From Rhizobium sp. 2MFCol3.1 (GTDB taxonomy: Bacteria; Pseudomonadota; Alphaproteobacteria; Rhizobiales; Rhizobiaceae), in NCBI RefSeq assembly GCF_000377565.1, contig NZ_KB898373.1:1-64000 (forward strand): a DNA stretch of 64,000 bases, written 5' to 3'. Shown here in pieces: positions 1-8,915 of this stretch (position 1 is the first letter of the stretch; the number at the start of each line of letters is the position of its first letter). Under the pieces are notes generated by a model that ran no database searches, was not told the origin of the DNA, and was given only the letters and a program-made list of their open reading frames with translations. The translations under genes were made by a program, and so were the position numbers.

Positions 1-175
1 AATCCGAAAAGTGTCAGGCATGTCTCCGAACATCTGTCAGGTATGTATCAAGGCTGTACAACGAGCCCGAGGATGACGTCGAGCGAGTTTTTGACTCGGC
101 GTTTCAATGCGTTACGGCCGGCGTCATCCGTTTCGCCGTAATCCTGACTTTGCCCCGTGATCTCGTAAGCATCCC

Positions 176-937
176 TCAAATATCGTAGGTATGCGCGGCG
201 TTGATCGTCGAGATGAAGCGCTTGGTGCGTTCGCGTTCCGGGGCGGTGAAGATGTTCCGCGCGCTGCCGGTCTCGACCACGCTTCCCGCTTCGAGGAAGA
301 CAACATCGTTGGCGATTTTCGAGGCTAGCCTCAGGTCGTGGGTCGCCATGACCATGGTCGTGCCCTCGCTGGCGAGGCGGCCAAGGACGTCGACGACTTC
401 GGCGGAGAGTTCCGGGTCGAGCGCGGATGTCGGCTCGTCGCAGAGGAGGACGCGGGGTGAGGGAGCCAGCGCGCGGGCGATCGCCACGCGCTGCTGCTGG
501 CCGCCCGAGAGTGTCGAGGGCCAGGCGTCGGCCTTGTGGGCCATGCCGACCTTGGTCAGGAGTTCCATGGCGCGGTTGCGGGCCTTTTCCTTCGGCCATT
601 TCAGCACGGTCACCAGGCTTTCCATGACGTTTTCGATCGCCGTCTGGTGCGGGAAGAGCTGGAAGTTCTGGAACACCATGCCGGTCTGCCGGCGGATCTT
701 CTGGATCGCCTGCCAGCTGGTCTTCTGGCCGGGCTTGAAGGTCAGGGTTTCCTCGCCGAGGCGGATCGTGCCCGCCGTCGGGATCTCCAAGAGGTTGATG
801 CAGCGCAGAAGCGTGCTCTTGCCGCCGCCCGAGGGGCCGACGAGTGCTGTAACGCTGCCTTCGGGAATGCGGATGCTGATGTCCTTCAGGATGACGGCGT
901 CGCCGAAGCGCTTTTCGATGTTATCAAGCTCGATCAT
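176..937 (-). CDS. Polar amino acid ABC transporter, ATP-binding protein
   Basis: 253 residues, the usual length for GlnQ/HisP-type ATPases that power uptake of polar amino acids at the inner membrane. Visible motifs in order: Walker A GPSGGGKS near residue 34, Q-loop in VFQNFQLFPH, signature LSGGQQQR near residue 143, Walker B with DEPTSALD, and the switch His in ATHDL. The gene is the third of an importer operon read on the minus strand (binding protein, permease, ATPase) and its ATG overlaps the permease stop by 4 bases, so the two are translationally coupled. The family is certain; the amino acid carried cannot be read from the sequence. Confidence 0.95.
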   Translation of the reverse strand: MIELDNIEKRFGDAVILKDISIRIPEGSVTALVGPSGGGKSTLLRCINLLEIPTAGTIRLGEETLTFKPGQKTSWQAIQKIRRQTGMVFQNFQLFPHQTAIENVMESLVTVLKWPKEKARNRAMELLTKVGMAHKADAWPSTLSGGQQQRVAIARALAPSPRVLLCDEPTSALDPELSAEVVDVLGRLASEGTTMVMATHDLRLASKIANDVVFLEAGSVVETGSARNIFTAPERERTKRFISTINAAHTYDI

Positions 938-1614
938 GCGTTTGCCTCCAGCATGCCGCCATAGCGGGCGAAGCGGCGTTCCAGCCTGACCTGCAGGGCC
1001 GAGAGAACGGAACTCAGCGCGAGATAGATGAGGGCCGCCTCGATGTAGAGGATCAGCGGTTCATAGGTGGTGGCGACGATGCGCTGGGCGGCCTGGAAGA
1101 GTTCCGGCACGGTGATGGCGGCTGCGAGCGACGTATCCTTGACCAGCGAAATGAAGGTGTTCGACAGCGGCGGCACGGCGACGCGGCCGGCCTGCGGCAG
1201 GATGGTGCGGCTCATCGCCTGGCGCCAGCTCATGCCGATCGAGTAGGCGGCCTCCCACTGGCCCTTGGGGACCGAGGAGATGACGGCGCGGATGATCTCG
1301 GAGCTGTAGGCGCCGATGTTGAGCGTGAAGCCGATCAGGGCTGCCGGGAAGGCGTCGAGCAGGATGCCGATGCTGGGCAGGCCGTAGAAGATCACGAAGA
1401 GCTGCACCAGAAGCGGCGTTCCGCGGATCACCCAGACGTAGAAGCGGGCGATCGCCACGAAGGGGGCGGCGCCGAAGAGCCGGGCAATGGCGGTCGCAAG
1501 GCCGAGCACGAGCCCGAAGGTGAAGGACAGCAATGTCAGCGGAATGGTGAAGACCAGCCCGGCCCACAACAGGGGCACAAGCGAATCCGCCATCAATTGA
1601 AGCCAGTGCGGCAC
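934..1614 (-). CDS. Polar amino acid ABC transporter, permease
   Basis: 226-residue integral membrane protein of the HisM/GlnP type with about five hydrophobic segments. The EAA-like cytoplasmic loop that docks the ATPase is visible in the stretch EAAYSIGMSWRQAM. I take the GTG at 1614 because AAGGGAAC lies about 7 bases upstream; an ATG seven codons further in (about 1593) is the alternative. It sits between the binding protein and the ATPase gene and is separated from the binding protein by a terminator-like hairpin region of about 180 bases, a common arrangement that lets more binding protein than membrane complex be made. Confidence 0.93.
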   Translation of the reverse strand: MPHWLQLMADSLVPLLWAGLVFTIPLTLLSFTFGLVLGLATAIARLFGAAPFVAIARFYVWVIRGTPLLVQLFVIFYGLPSIGILLDAFPAALIGFTLNIGAYSSEIIRAVISSVPKGQWEAAYSIGMSWRQAMSRTILPQAGRVAVPPLSNTFISLVKDTSLAAAITVPELFQAAQRIVATTYEPLILYIEAALIYLALSSVLSALQVRLERRFARYGGMLEANA

Positions 1615-1734
1615 GAGCGTTCCCTTTCGCGGGGGTTATCGGTTCGACGTGGAATACCCCTCCGCAACCCCTTCCCACAAGGGGGAGGGGTGAAGAGGCG
1701 GCACCGTGCGTGCAAAGTTAGTCTGAAAGCGCCC

Positions 1735-1768
1735 AATAAAAAGCCCCTCCGCCTTGCGGGGAGGGGTT
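1735..1768 (-). terminator. Intra-operon hairpin after the amino-acid binding protein
   Basis: Read on the minus strand, a GC-rich stem (CCCCTCCCCGC paired with GCGGAGGGG) is followed by CTTTTT, the form of a rho-independent terminator. It lies just after the stop of the binding-protein gene and before the permease, so it may act as a partial terminator. A second, similar GC-rich inverted repeat lies at about 1657-1692. Confidence 0.6.
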
Positions 1769-1796
1769 GGGAGGAGATCTGCGCTGTCGATCAGAC

Positions 1797-2570
1797 TTAC
1801 TTCGAGACGTCCTGGCCGAAATACTTGTCGGAGATCGTCTTGTAGGTGCCGTCGGCCTTGATATCGACGAGCGCCTTGTTGATGGCCTCAAGCAGTTCCG
1901 GTTCGCCCTTGCGGATGATGATGCCGGAGTGGTCGGCATTTTCTTCCTGTGCGGCGATCTTTACCGGAGCGTCGGGCTTGTGCTTCTTGAAGTCGAGGAA
2001 GGACAGGCTGTCGTTGATGGTGGCGTCGGCGCGCTTGGTCAGAACCAGCTGGATCGACTGGTCGAAGCCATCGGTACCCACGAGCTCGGCGCCGGACTGT
2101 TCGGCGAGCTTGCCGAAGTTGCTGGTCAGCGACTGGGCCGACTTCTTGCCCTTGAGATCGGCGAAGGTCTTGATGCTGTCGTCGCCGTCGCGAACGATGA
2201 GGACGGCCTTGGAGGCGATGTAGGGCTCGGAGAAGTTATACTTCTGCTTGCGCGCATCGGTGATGCCGACCTGGTTGATGACGGTGTCGTAGCGCTTGGC
2301 GTCGATGCCGGCGATCAGGCCGTCCCACTTGCCTTCGACGAACTCGGCCTTGACGCCGAGCTTGGCGGCGACGGCTTCGCCGATCTCGACGTCGAAGCCG
2401 ACAAGCTTGCCGCTGGCATCATGGAAGGTGAACGGGGCGTAGGTGCCTTCGGTGCCGATCTTCAGCACGCCTGCCTGCTTGATGGCGGCGAGGTTTTCGC
2501 CGGCCAGTGCCGGCATCAGGGCGGCGGCCTGGATCAGGGCTGCGGTGGCGAGGGTCTTCAGGAGGTTCAT
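1797..2570 (-). CDS. Amino acid ABC transporter, periplasmic substrate-binding protein
   Basis: 257 residues of the SBP_bac_3 family. The ATG at 2570 gives a clean signal peptide (MNLLKTLATAALIQ, then a hydrophobic run ending ALAGENL), which decides the start over an in-frame ATG 31 codons upstream. The mature protein begins with the typical ITEGTYAPF-like stretch (KIGTEGTYAPFTF), followed by the family pattern GFDVEIGEAVA and the WDGLIAGIDAKRYD segment. It collects an amino acid in the periplasm and passes it to the permease and ATPase encoded downstream. The substrate is not identifiable by eye. Confidence 0.93.
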   Translation of the reverse strand: MNLLKTLATAALIQAAALMPALAGENLAAIKQAGVLKIGTEGTYAPFTFHDASGKLVGFDVEIGEAVAAKLGVKAEFVEGKWDGLIAGIDAKRYDTVINQVGITDARKQKYNFSEPYIASKAVLIVRDGDDSIKTFADLKGKKSAQSLTSNFGKLAEQSGAELVGTDGFDQSIQLVLTKRADATINDSLSFLDFKKHKPDAPVKIAAQEENADHSGIIIRKGEPELLEAINKALVDIKADGTYKTISDKYFGQDVSK

Positions 2571-2810
2571 GTGTCTGTCCAATTCACCAGTGTGTTCGAT
2601 GGCTGGAAAATCGCAGAAAAGCCGATGTTGCGATGCGTCAAAAACTGCGAATAAAATCGGCAACTGCGAATATTTTTCTCATTTATCACGGTTTTGGTGT
2701 TCAGTGTTTCACAATGTGAAGAGATGATTTGTTCGCTGCTGCTTGTCTGCACGTTTGTATCGGTTTATGCATGATTCAATCGATTTGAGATTTGTCAGGC
2801 TAAATCCGGC

Positions 2811-3593
2811 ATGAACACGAACGAACTTCTGCTGCAGGAGCGCAAGAGCGTAATTTCGCGCAAGCTGCAAACGCATGGGCGCGTGCTGGCCGCCGAGCTC
2901 GCGGCGGAATTCGGCGTGTCCGAGGATACGGTTCGCCGCGACCTGCGCGAGATGGCGGCAGCAGGGCTCTGCGAGCGGGTCTATGGCGGCGCGCTGCCGG
3001 TTTCGCCTGCCGGCGGCAGCCTCAATCACCGCGCCGGTATTGCGCGCGACCGCAAGCAGGCGCTGGCAGCGGCCGCCGTTTCGCAGATCGCAACCGATAT
3101 GACCGTGTTCTTCGATGCGGGCAGCACGAACCTGGCGATCGCCATGGCGCTGCCGATGGATCTGCCGCTGACGGCGGTGACCAACGCGCCGTCGATCGCC
3201 GCGGCGCTGATCGACAAGCCGCTCGTCAACGTCATCCTGATCGGCGGACTGATCGACCGGCAGGTGGGCGGCGCGCTGGGGGCAAAGGCGATGCGCGACA
3301 TGGAGCCACTGTCGCCGGATCTCTGCATTCTTGGCGCCTGCGGCGTCGATATCGCGGCAGGTGTCACCGTCTTCGGTTTCGAAGACGCGGAGTTCAAGCG
3401 CTTCGTCGCAACCAAAAGCCGGCAGGTGCTCGTCGCCGTCACTTCCGACAAGTTCGGCACGGCCGCGCCACATGGCGTGCTCTCGGCCGCCGATTGCGGC
3501 TGTCTCGTGGTCGAGCGCGACGCCGATCCTCAGATGCTTGCGCGCTACCGCGATCTTGGATGCAAGACGCTGGTTGCCGGCGAAACCGAATAG
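2811..3593 (+). CDS. DeoR/GlpR-family transcriptional regulator
   Basis: 260 residues, the standard DeoR-family length. The N-terminal winged helix-turn-helix contains the family signature from about residue 20 to 55 (VLAAELAAEFGVSEDTVRRDL, read in parts) and YGGA follows. The C-terminal sugar-phosphate sensor domain has FFDAGST and the TNAPSIA and LIGG segments typical of the DeoRC fold. Such regulators usually repress sugar or polyol genes and respond to a phosphorylated sugar. It is followed 59 bases downstream by an MFS transporter on the same strand, its most likely target or partner. The ribosome-binding site is weak. Confidence 0.93.
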   Translation: MNTNELLLQERKSVISRKLQTHGRVLAAELAAEFGVSEDTVRRDLREMAAAGLCERVYGGALPVSPAGGSLNHRAGIARDRKQALAAAAVSQIATDMTVFFDAGSTNLAIAMALPMDLPLTAVTNAPSIAAALIDKPLVNVILIGGLIDRQVGGALGAKAMRDMEPLSPDLCILGACGVDIAAGVTVFGFEDAEFKRFVATKSRQVLVAVTSDKFGTAAPHGVLSAADCGCLVVERDADPQMLARYRDLGCKTLVAGETE

Positions 3594-3652
3594 ATATCGT
3601 TCAATGATGCGCCGGACGAGGAGTGCCGGCGCCAGTGCATATGGGAAGAGAC

Positions 3653-4846
3653 ATGGATAATCACGTCAACACAGCGCTTCCGGTGAGAAGCGGCTACGTC
3701 ACCAAGAACAGGACAGCGGTGTCGCTGCTGTTCCTGATCAACGGTTTCACCGTCGGTTCCTGGGCGCCGAAGATTCCGGAATTCGCAGAGCGGCTGGAGC
3801 TCAGCAAGTTTCATCTCGGGCTGATGATCCTGGTGCTTGGGATCGGCTCGCTGACGCTGATGCCGATCGCCGGCGCGCAGATCGCGCGGCATGGATCGCG
3901 GGTCGTATCGCTGGCCATGGCTGTCTGCCTGCTGCCCGGCCTGCTGGCGTTGACGCTGGCGCCCAATATCGTGACGGCGGCGATCGCGATCTTTCTGTTC
4001 GGCGGCTTCATGGGGGCCATGGACGTTGCCATGAATGCCAATGCGGTTGCCGTCGAGCAATCGATGCGGCGGGCGATCATGTCGTCCTGTCATGCCTTCT
4101 GGAGCCTCGGCGGCTTGATCGGCGCCGGCCTTGGTGGACTTTTGATCGCGCATTTCGGCGTGTTCGCGCATGCCGTCGTCGCCACGGCTCTCGCGGCCAT
4201 TACGCTTGCGATTGCCTGGAACATGATCCTTGCCGACCAGCCGCATCCCGATACGAAGAAAGAGAAGACACGCCTGCCGATGGTGCCGCTGCCCTGGCTG
4301 CTCGGTCTCGTCGCGCTGTTTTCGATGATGCCTGAGGGGGCGGTGCTCGATTGGGGCGCGCTTTATCTCCGCGAGGAACTTGGTGCTTCGGTTGCGCTCT
4401 CGGGCTTCGGTTTCGCGGCCTTCTCGCTGACGATGGCGGCGATGCGTTTTGCCGGCGACCTCGTTCGTGATCGCCTGGGCGGCGTCATGACGCTCAGGAT
4501 CTGCACCCTGTTCGCCATCGCGGGCATGCTTCTCGCAGGTTTCGCGCCGAATGCGGAGATCGCCATCCTCGGCTTTGCCTTCTGCGGTATCGGCATCTCC
4601 AACATGGTGCCAATCGCTTTCTCGGCAGCGGGCAATATTCCGCATCTGAAGGCAGGCATCGGTATCTCCGTTGTTACCACCATGGGCTATTCCGGCATGC
4701 TGGTGGCACCGTCGGCGATCGGCTTCGTGGCCGAGCATGTCGGCTTCTCCGTGGTGTTCATGGCGCTGCCGGTGCTGCTCCTCGTCGTGCTGGCGCTTTC
4801 CAGTCTGGCGCGCTACGCCGACGGCATTTCCGGTGGCGGTCACTAA
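3653..4846 (+). CDS. MFS transporter (YbjJ-like)
   Basis: 397 residues with about twelve hydrophobic segments. The stretch FLINGFTVGSWAPKIPEF near the N terminus is typical of YbjJ-like major facilitator proteins, which are mostly of unknown substrate and often sit beside sugar regulators. The ATG at 3653 is preferred because GGAAGAG lies just upstream; ATG codons at 3623 and 3641 have no good site. The DeoR regulator directly upstream suggests a sugar or sugar-derivative substrate, but this is inference. Confidence 0.88.
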   Translation: MDNHVNTALPVRSGYVTKNRTAVSLLFLINGFTVGSWAPKIPEFAERLELSKFHLGLMILVLGIGSLTLMPIAGAQIARHGSRVVSLAMAVCLLPGLLALTLAPNIVTAAIAIFLFGGFMGAMDVAMNANAVAVEQSMRRAIMSSCHAFWSLGGLIGAGLGGLLIAHFGVFAHAVVATALAAITLAIAWNMILADQPHPDTKKEKTRLPMVPLPWLLGLVALFSMMPEGAVLDWGALYLREELGASVALSGFGFAAFSLTMAAMRFAGDLVRDRLGGVMTLRICTLFAIAGMLLAGFAPNAEIAILGFAFCGIGISNMVPIAFSAAGNIPHLKAGIGISVVTTMGYSGMLVAPSAIGFVAEHVGFSVVFMALPVLLLVVLALSSLARYADGISGGGH

Positions 4847-4943
4847 GAGACGTCAAACAAAGTGATGGATGCCGCGGGTTGACAAGCGGGCGGTCATGAT
4901 CCACCTGAAAGGCACGAAATTTAAGGGTTCAAGAGCTCTATCC

Positions 4944-6197
4944 ATGTCTTCAGCTACGGATTTTGATCCGAAACCGCGCCGCGCATCCGTTGCCGTCGAT
5001 GTCGGCGGCGTCATCGTCGGAGGCGGCGCGCCCGTCGTCGTGCAGTCGATGACCAATACGGATACGGCCGATATCGACGCCACGGTCGCCCAGGTGGCCG
5101 CGCTCTACAAGGCCGGCTCCGAGCTCGTCCGTATCACCGTCGATCGCGATGAAAGTGCCGCCGCCGTGCCGCGCATCCGCGACCGGCTGCTGCGTCTCGG
5201 CATGGACGTGCCGCTGGTTGGCGACTTCCATTATATCGGCCACAAGCTGCTGGCCGATCATCCTGATTGCGCCGAGGCGCTGGCGAAGTACCGGATCAAT
5301 CCTGGAAATGTCGGCTTCAAGGACAAGAAAGACAAGCAGTTCGGCGACATCATCGAGATGGCGATCCGCTACGACAAGCCCGTGCGTATCGGCGTCAACT
5401 GGGGGTCGCTCGACCAGGAACTGCTGACCGCGCTGATGGACCAGAACTGGGCGGCGGGTTCGCCGCTTTCGGCGCGTCAGGTCACCCGCGAGGCGATCGT
5501 GCAGTCGGCACTGATCTCGGCCAATCTTGCCGAAGAGATCGGCTTGCCGCGCAACCGCATCATCCTGTCGGCCAAGGTCAGCCAGGTGCAGGACCTGATC
5601 GCCGTCTATTCCATGCTGTCTGAACGTTCCGACCACGCACTGCATCTCGGCCTCACCGAAGCAGGTATGGGCACCAAGGGCATCGTCGCCTCCTCGGCTG
5701 CCATGGGCTATGTGCTGCAGCACGGGATCGGCGACACGATCCGCGTGTCGCTGACGCCGGAGCCGAATGGCGACCGCACGCGCGAAGTGCAGGTGGCACA
5801 GGAAATCCTGCAGGTCATGGGCTTCCGCCAGTTTATTCCTGTCGTCGCGGCTTGTCCCGGCTGCGGCCGTACGACGTCGACGGTCTTCCAGGAGTTGGCG
5901 CAGAACATCCAGAACGACCTGCGCAAGAACATGCCTGTGTGGCGCGACAAGTATCCGGGTGTCGAGGCGCTCAACGTCGCGGTCATGGGCTGCATCGTCA
6001 ATGGTCCGGGCGAGAGCAAGCATGCCGATATCGGTATTTCGCTACCCGGAACCGGCGAAAGCCCGTCGGCGCCCGTCTATATCGACGGGCAGAAGGCGAT
6101 GACGCTACGCGGACCGAATATCGCGTCGGATTTCGAGGCGTTGGTCGCCGATTACATCGAAAAGCGTTTCGGCCAGAACAGGACGGCGGCGGAGTAA
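4944..6197 (+). CDS. ispG: 4-hydroxy-3-methylbut-2-enyl diphosphate synthase (IspG/GcpE)
   Basis: 417 residues. It makes HMBPP from methylerythritol cyclodiphosphate in the MEP isoprenoid pathway, using a 4Fe-4S cluster. The sequence shows the N-terminal TIM-barrel start VVVQSMTNTDTAD, the GDFHY motif, and the C-terminal cluster-binding part with CPGCGRT and MGCIVNGPGE. The start at MSSATDFDPKPRR fits rhizobial IspG proteins; an in-frame ATG at 4869 adds 25 unlikely residues. The window also carries ispA (7016-7927), the next enzyme class in isoprenoid chain building, but in another transcription unit. Confidence 0.97.
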   Translation: MSSATDFDPKPRRASVAVDVGGVIVGGGAPVVVQSMTNTDTADIDATVAQVAALYKAGSELVRITVDRDESAAAVPRIRDRLLRLGMDVPLVGDFHYIGHKLLADHPDCAEALAKYRINPGNVGFKDKKDKQFGDIIEMAIRYDKPVRIGVNWGSLDQELLTALMDQNWAAGSPLSARQVTREAIVQSALISANLAEEIGLPRNRIILSAKVSQVQDLIAVYSMLSERSDHALHLGLTEAGMGTKGIVASSAAMGYVLQHGIGDTIRVSLTPEPNGDRTREVQVAQEILQVMGFRQFIPVVAACPGCGRTTSTVFQELAQNIQNDLRKNMPVWRDKYPGVEALNVAVMGCIVNGPGESKHADIGISLPGTGESPSAPVYIDGQKAMTLRGPNIASDFEALVADYIEKRFGQNRTAAE

Positions 6198-6224
6198 TCC
6201 GCGCCGTCGCTTTCCTTACCCAAA

Positions 6225-6863
6225 TCAGATGCGGCTGGTGAGCAGCTTCAGCCCTGCGAAGCAGTAGAAGGCTGCCATCGCGCCTTCGATCCAGCGACGC
6301 AGGCTTGAATAGATCTTCAGCGCCTGCGGTGTCGAGAAGAGCACGGCATAGCCCATGAAAACGATAAAGCCCGTCGTCAGGCAGATGCCGACGATCAGGC
6401 CTGCAACGGATGCCGGCGCGCCCTGCGGCATGCCGAGCGCGATGATCGCCAGCCACGCGAAGATCGCCTTCGGATTGGTGACGTGAATGCCGTAGCCGCG
6501 CAGGAGCAGCGCGCGCGTCGACATGTTCTTCGGCGTCGTGGCCTGCTGGATATCGGGGTTGGCGCGCACGGCCTTGAAGGCCTTATAGGCAAGGTAGAGC
6601 AGATAAAGGCCACCGAATATCTTCAGGATTTCGAGCGCCACCGCATAGGTATTGAGGATCGTGGCAAGCCCGAGTGCCGCCGCACAGGCCCAGGTGAAGG
6701 AGCCGGCGAAAATGCCGAGCGAGATCGTCATGCCGGCCTTGCGGCCATGCACCATGGATGTCGAGACGATCGCCATGATGGCCGGGCCGGGGCTGATGAC
6801 GGCGACGATATAGGCGATATAGGCAGGCAGGATCTGCGGAAGGTAGCTGAGGGTCTCGTGCAT
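6225..6863 (-). CDS. LysE/RhtB-family amino acid exporter
   Basis: 212 residues with about six hydrophobic segments. The N-terminal segment IVAVISPGPAIMAIV carries the P-G-P motif typical of LysE/RhtB translocators, and AYKAFKA and WLNPKA-like (VTNPKAIFAW) segments follow, again family hallmarks. It probably exports an amino acid or a derivative across the inner membrane. The start at 6863 (MHETLSYLPQ) is preferred to the in-frame ATG 21 codons upstream, whose extension is Arg-rich and would precede the first membrane segment. It converges with ispG with 27 bases between stops. Confidence 0.9.
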   Translation of the reverse strand: MHETLSYLPQILPAYIAYIVAVISPGPAIMAIVSTSMVHGRKAGMTISLGIFAGSFTWACAAALGLATILNTYAVALEILKIFGGLYLLYLAYKAFKAVRANPDIQQATTPKNMSTRALLLRGYGIHVTNPKAIFAWLAIIALGMPQGAPASVAGLIVGICLTTGFIVFMGYAVLFSTPQALKIYSSLRRWIEGAMAAFYCFAGLKLLTSRI

Positions 6864-7015
6864 GGCGCTTCTCTTGGAAACGGCCGCGCATCGTTGCGGC
6901 CTTGCGCCAAGTTTTAGGCGCGCCACGTGTCGCTCGGCAAGAGAGCGGAGCCCGAGGGAGCGCCGGAATCTTGTCTCGGTGACGCTTTTTCAGCAGTTGC
7001 TGATGCTTGTCCGCC

Positions 7016-7927
7016 TCAGCTCTTGCGCTCGGCGATGAAGCGGGCGGCTTCGACGAGAGCCGTGGCGCGCTCGCCATAGGGGGCCAGCAAGGCCTCGGCT
7101 TCCTTCACATGGGCGGAGAGTGTCGCCTCGGCCCAGGCCATGCCGTGCAGGCCCACCAGTGTGCCCTTGCCGCGGCCGGCGTCCTTGCCGGTTGCCTTGC
7201 CCATGGTAGCGCTGTCGGCAGTCAGGTCGAGGATGTCGTCGGCCAGCTGGAAAGCGAGGCCGATGCGTTCGCCGAACCGGCGCAATGTCGCGCGGTCTTC
7301 AGCCGGGCGGCCGGCCACGATGGCGCCCGCCTCGCAGGCGAAGCGGATGAGCGCGCCCGTCTTCATCGCCTGCAGCATGATGATGCCCTGTTCGTCCGGC
7401 GCGTGCTTTTCGGCGGCCAGATCGAGCGCCTGTCCGCCGGCCATGCCGCCGAGACCGGAGGCCCGCGACAGCGCCAGGATCAGCGCGACCTTGCGCGACT
7501 CGTCGAGGTCAGGCGTCGAGGCGATGATGTCGAAGGCATAGGTGAGCAGGCTGTCGCCGGCGAGAATGGCGGTCGCCTCGTCATAGGCGATGTGCACCGT
7601 CGGCTTGCCGCGGCGCAGGTCGTCGTCGTCCATCGCGGGAAGGTCGTCATGGACGAGCGAGTAACAGTGAACGCATTCGAGCGCCGCGCCGATCCGCAAG
7701 GCGGTGTCGCGATTGCCGCCGAGCATCGTTGCCGTCTCGACAACCAGGAACGGGCGCAGCCGCTTGCCGCCGTTCAGCACCGCGTAGTGCATGGCCGAGC
7801 GCAAGTTTTCCGGGCGGGCGATCTCGTCGTTCAGAACCTGCTGCGAGAGCAGCGCGTCGAGCACGCCTTCGATCTCACGGGCGTTGGCTGAGAGCCGGCT
7901 TTCGAATGTCTTCAGATGCGCGTTCAT
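7016..7927 (-). CDS. ispA: Farnesyl diphosphate synthase family polyprenyl synthetase
   Basis: 303 residues, the size of bacterial IspA. It condenses IPP with allylic diphosphates to give C15 (or C20) diphosphate in the cytosol. The first aspartate-rich motif is in VHDDLPAMDDDDLRRG, the GGKRLRPFL segment precedes it, and the second Asp motif is LADDILD. Residues before the first DD motif (CVHCYSLVHDD) look like the short-chain class that stops at C15, although chain length cannot be fixed by eye. It is divergent from mtgA, sharing a short intergenic region. Confidence 0.93.
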   Translation of the reverse strand: MNAHLKTFESRLSANAREIEGVLDALLSQQVLNDEIARPENLRSAMHYAVLNGGKRLRPFLVVETATMLGGNRDTALRIGAALECVHCYSLVHDDLPAMDDDDLRRGKPTVHIAYDEATAILAGDSLLTYAFDIIASTPDLDESRKVALILALSRASGLGGMAGGQALDLAAEKHAPDEQGIIMLQAMKTGALIRFACEAGAIVAGRPAEDRATLRRFGERIGLAFQLADDILDLTADSATMGKATGKDAGRGKGTLVGLHGMAWAEATLSAHVKEAEALLAPYGERATALVEAARFIAERKS

Positions 7928-8092
7928 GCGGCGTTGTTTGGCACGGGCGGGCTTGGGCTTGCAACGGAATTGTCGACAGAGCGACCAAGATTTCCTTTGT
8001 GTCTGGCCATGCCAGTTTGCAGGCGGTATGGAGAAGAGGGGAACGAGACTGGGTCAGGGGAATTGGACATCACGCCGGAGACAGACGACAGC

Positions 8093-8809
8093 ATGGCCAT
8101 GCCGATCCATCGGCGCGCCCTCGTTTGGCTAAAGGGTCGTTCGCTTATGATGCGTATTGTTCTGGCGATCGCCGCGCTGCTTGTTCTGCCCTATGTGCTG
8201 ATCTTCCTTTATGTGCTGCCCTTCATCCATCCGGTCTCGACCTTGATGCTGCGCGATCTGGTGCTTTTGCGCGGCTATGACCGGCAATGGGTGTCGATCG
8301 ACCAGATCTCGCCGGTTCTAGTGCAATCGGTGATGATGTCGGAAGACGGGCAGTTCTGTTTCCATGGCGGCGTCGATTGGGGCGAAATGCGGATGCTGGT
8401 GACCGACACGCTGCGCGGTGAAGCAACGCGCGGCGGCAGCACCATTCCAATGCAGACGGCGAAGAACCTGTTCCTGTGGAACAGCCGCTCCTTCGTGCGC
8501 AAGGCGATGGAGTTGCCGCTGGCGGTGACCGCCGATTTCGTCTGGTCGAAGCGGCGGCTGATGGAGATCTATCTCAACATCGCCGAATGGGGGCCGGGTA
8601 TCTACGGCATCGAGGCGGCGGCGCGCTATCATTTCAAGGTGCCGGCGTCGAAGCTCACCAGCCGGCAGGCGGCCCTGCTTGCCGTCTCGCTGCCCAACCC
8701 GATCGACCGCAATGCCGGCAAACCTGGCCGCGGCCTGCGCAGTCTTGCCGGCGTCATCGAGCGCCGGGCGCGCAGTTCCGGCGAATACATCAGATGCATT
8801 TATGACTGA
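8093..8809 (+). CDS. mtgA: Monofunctional biosynthetic peptidoglycan transglycosylase
   Basis: 238 residues, the standard length. It polymerises lipid II glycan strands at the inner membrane. One N-terminal membrane segment (VLAIAALLVLPYVLIFLYVL) is followed by a glycosyltransferase-51 domain with the catalytic Glu in MMSEDGQFCFHGG and the RGGSTIPMQTAKNLFLW motif, then the ILNIAEWGPGIYGIEAAA-type stretch (YLNIAEWGPGIYG). No transpeptidase domain is present. The start is not certain: ATG 8093 is used here, ATG 8099 is possible, and a TTG at 8063 directly after AGGGG is also in frame. Confidence 0.93.
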   Translation: MAMPIHRRALVWLKGRSLMMRIVLAIAALLVLPYVLIFLYVLPFIHPVSTLMLRDLVLLRGYDRQWVSIDQISPVLVQSVMMSEDGQFCFHGGVDWGEMRMLVTDTLRGEATRGGSTIPMQTAKNLFLWNSRSFVRKAMELPLAVTADFVWSKRRLMEIYLNIAEWGPGIYGIEAAARYHFKVPASKLTSRQAALLAVSLPNPIDRNAGKPGRGLRSLAGVIERRARSSGEYIRCIYD

Positions 8810-8915
8810 CATCAGAAGATGTCGCTGGTGAGCCCAGATGTCATCTGGCATGCGTGATCGCACGTATGAAGGATGGTGTGCGGCTCGGCCGCGCTTGCTT
8901 GCAAGGGAGAGATCT

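Noticed and set aside
48..179. Minus-strand frame downstream of the amino-acid ABC ATPase with protein-like composition (ends NSLDVILGLVVQP)
   Set aside because: Only a TTG overlapping the ATPase stop could start it, there is no ribosome-binding site, and the upstream part of the frame is a shadow of the ATPase gene.
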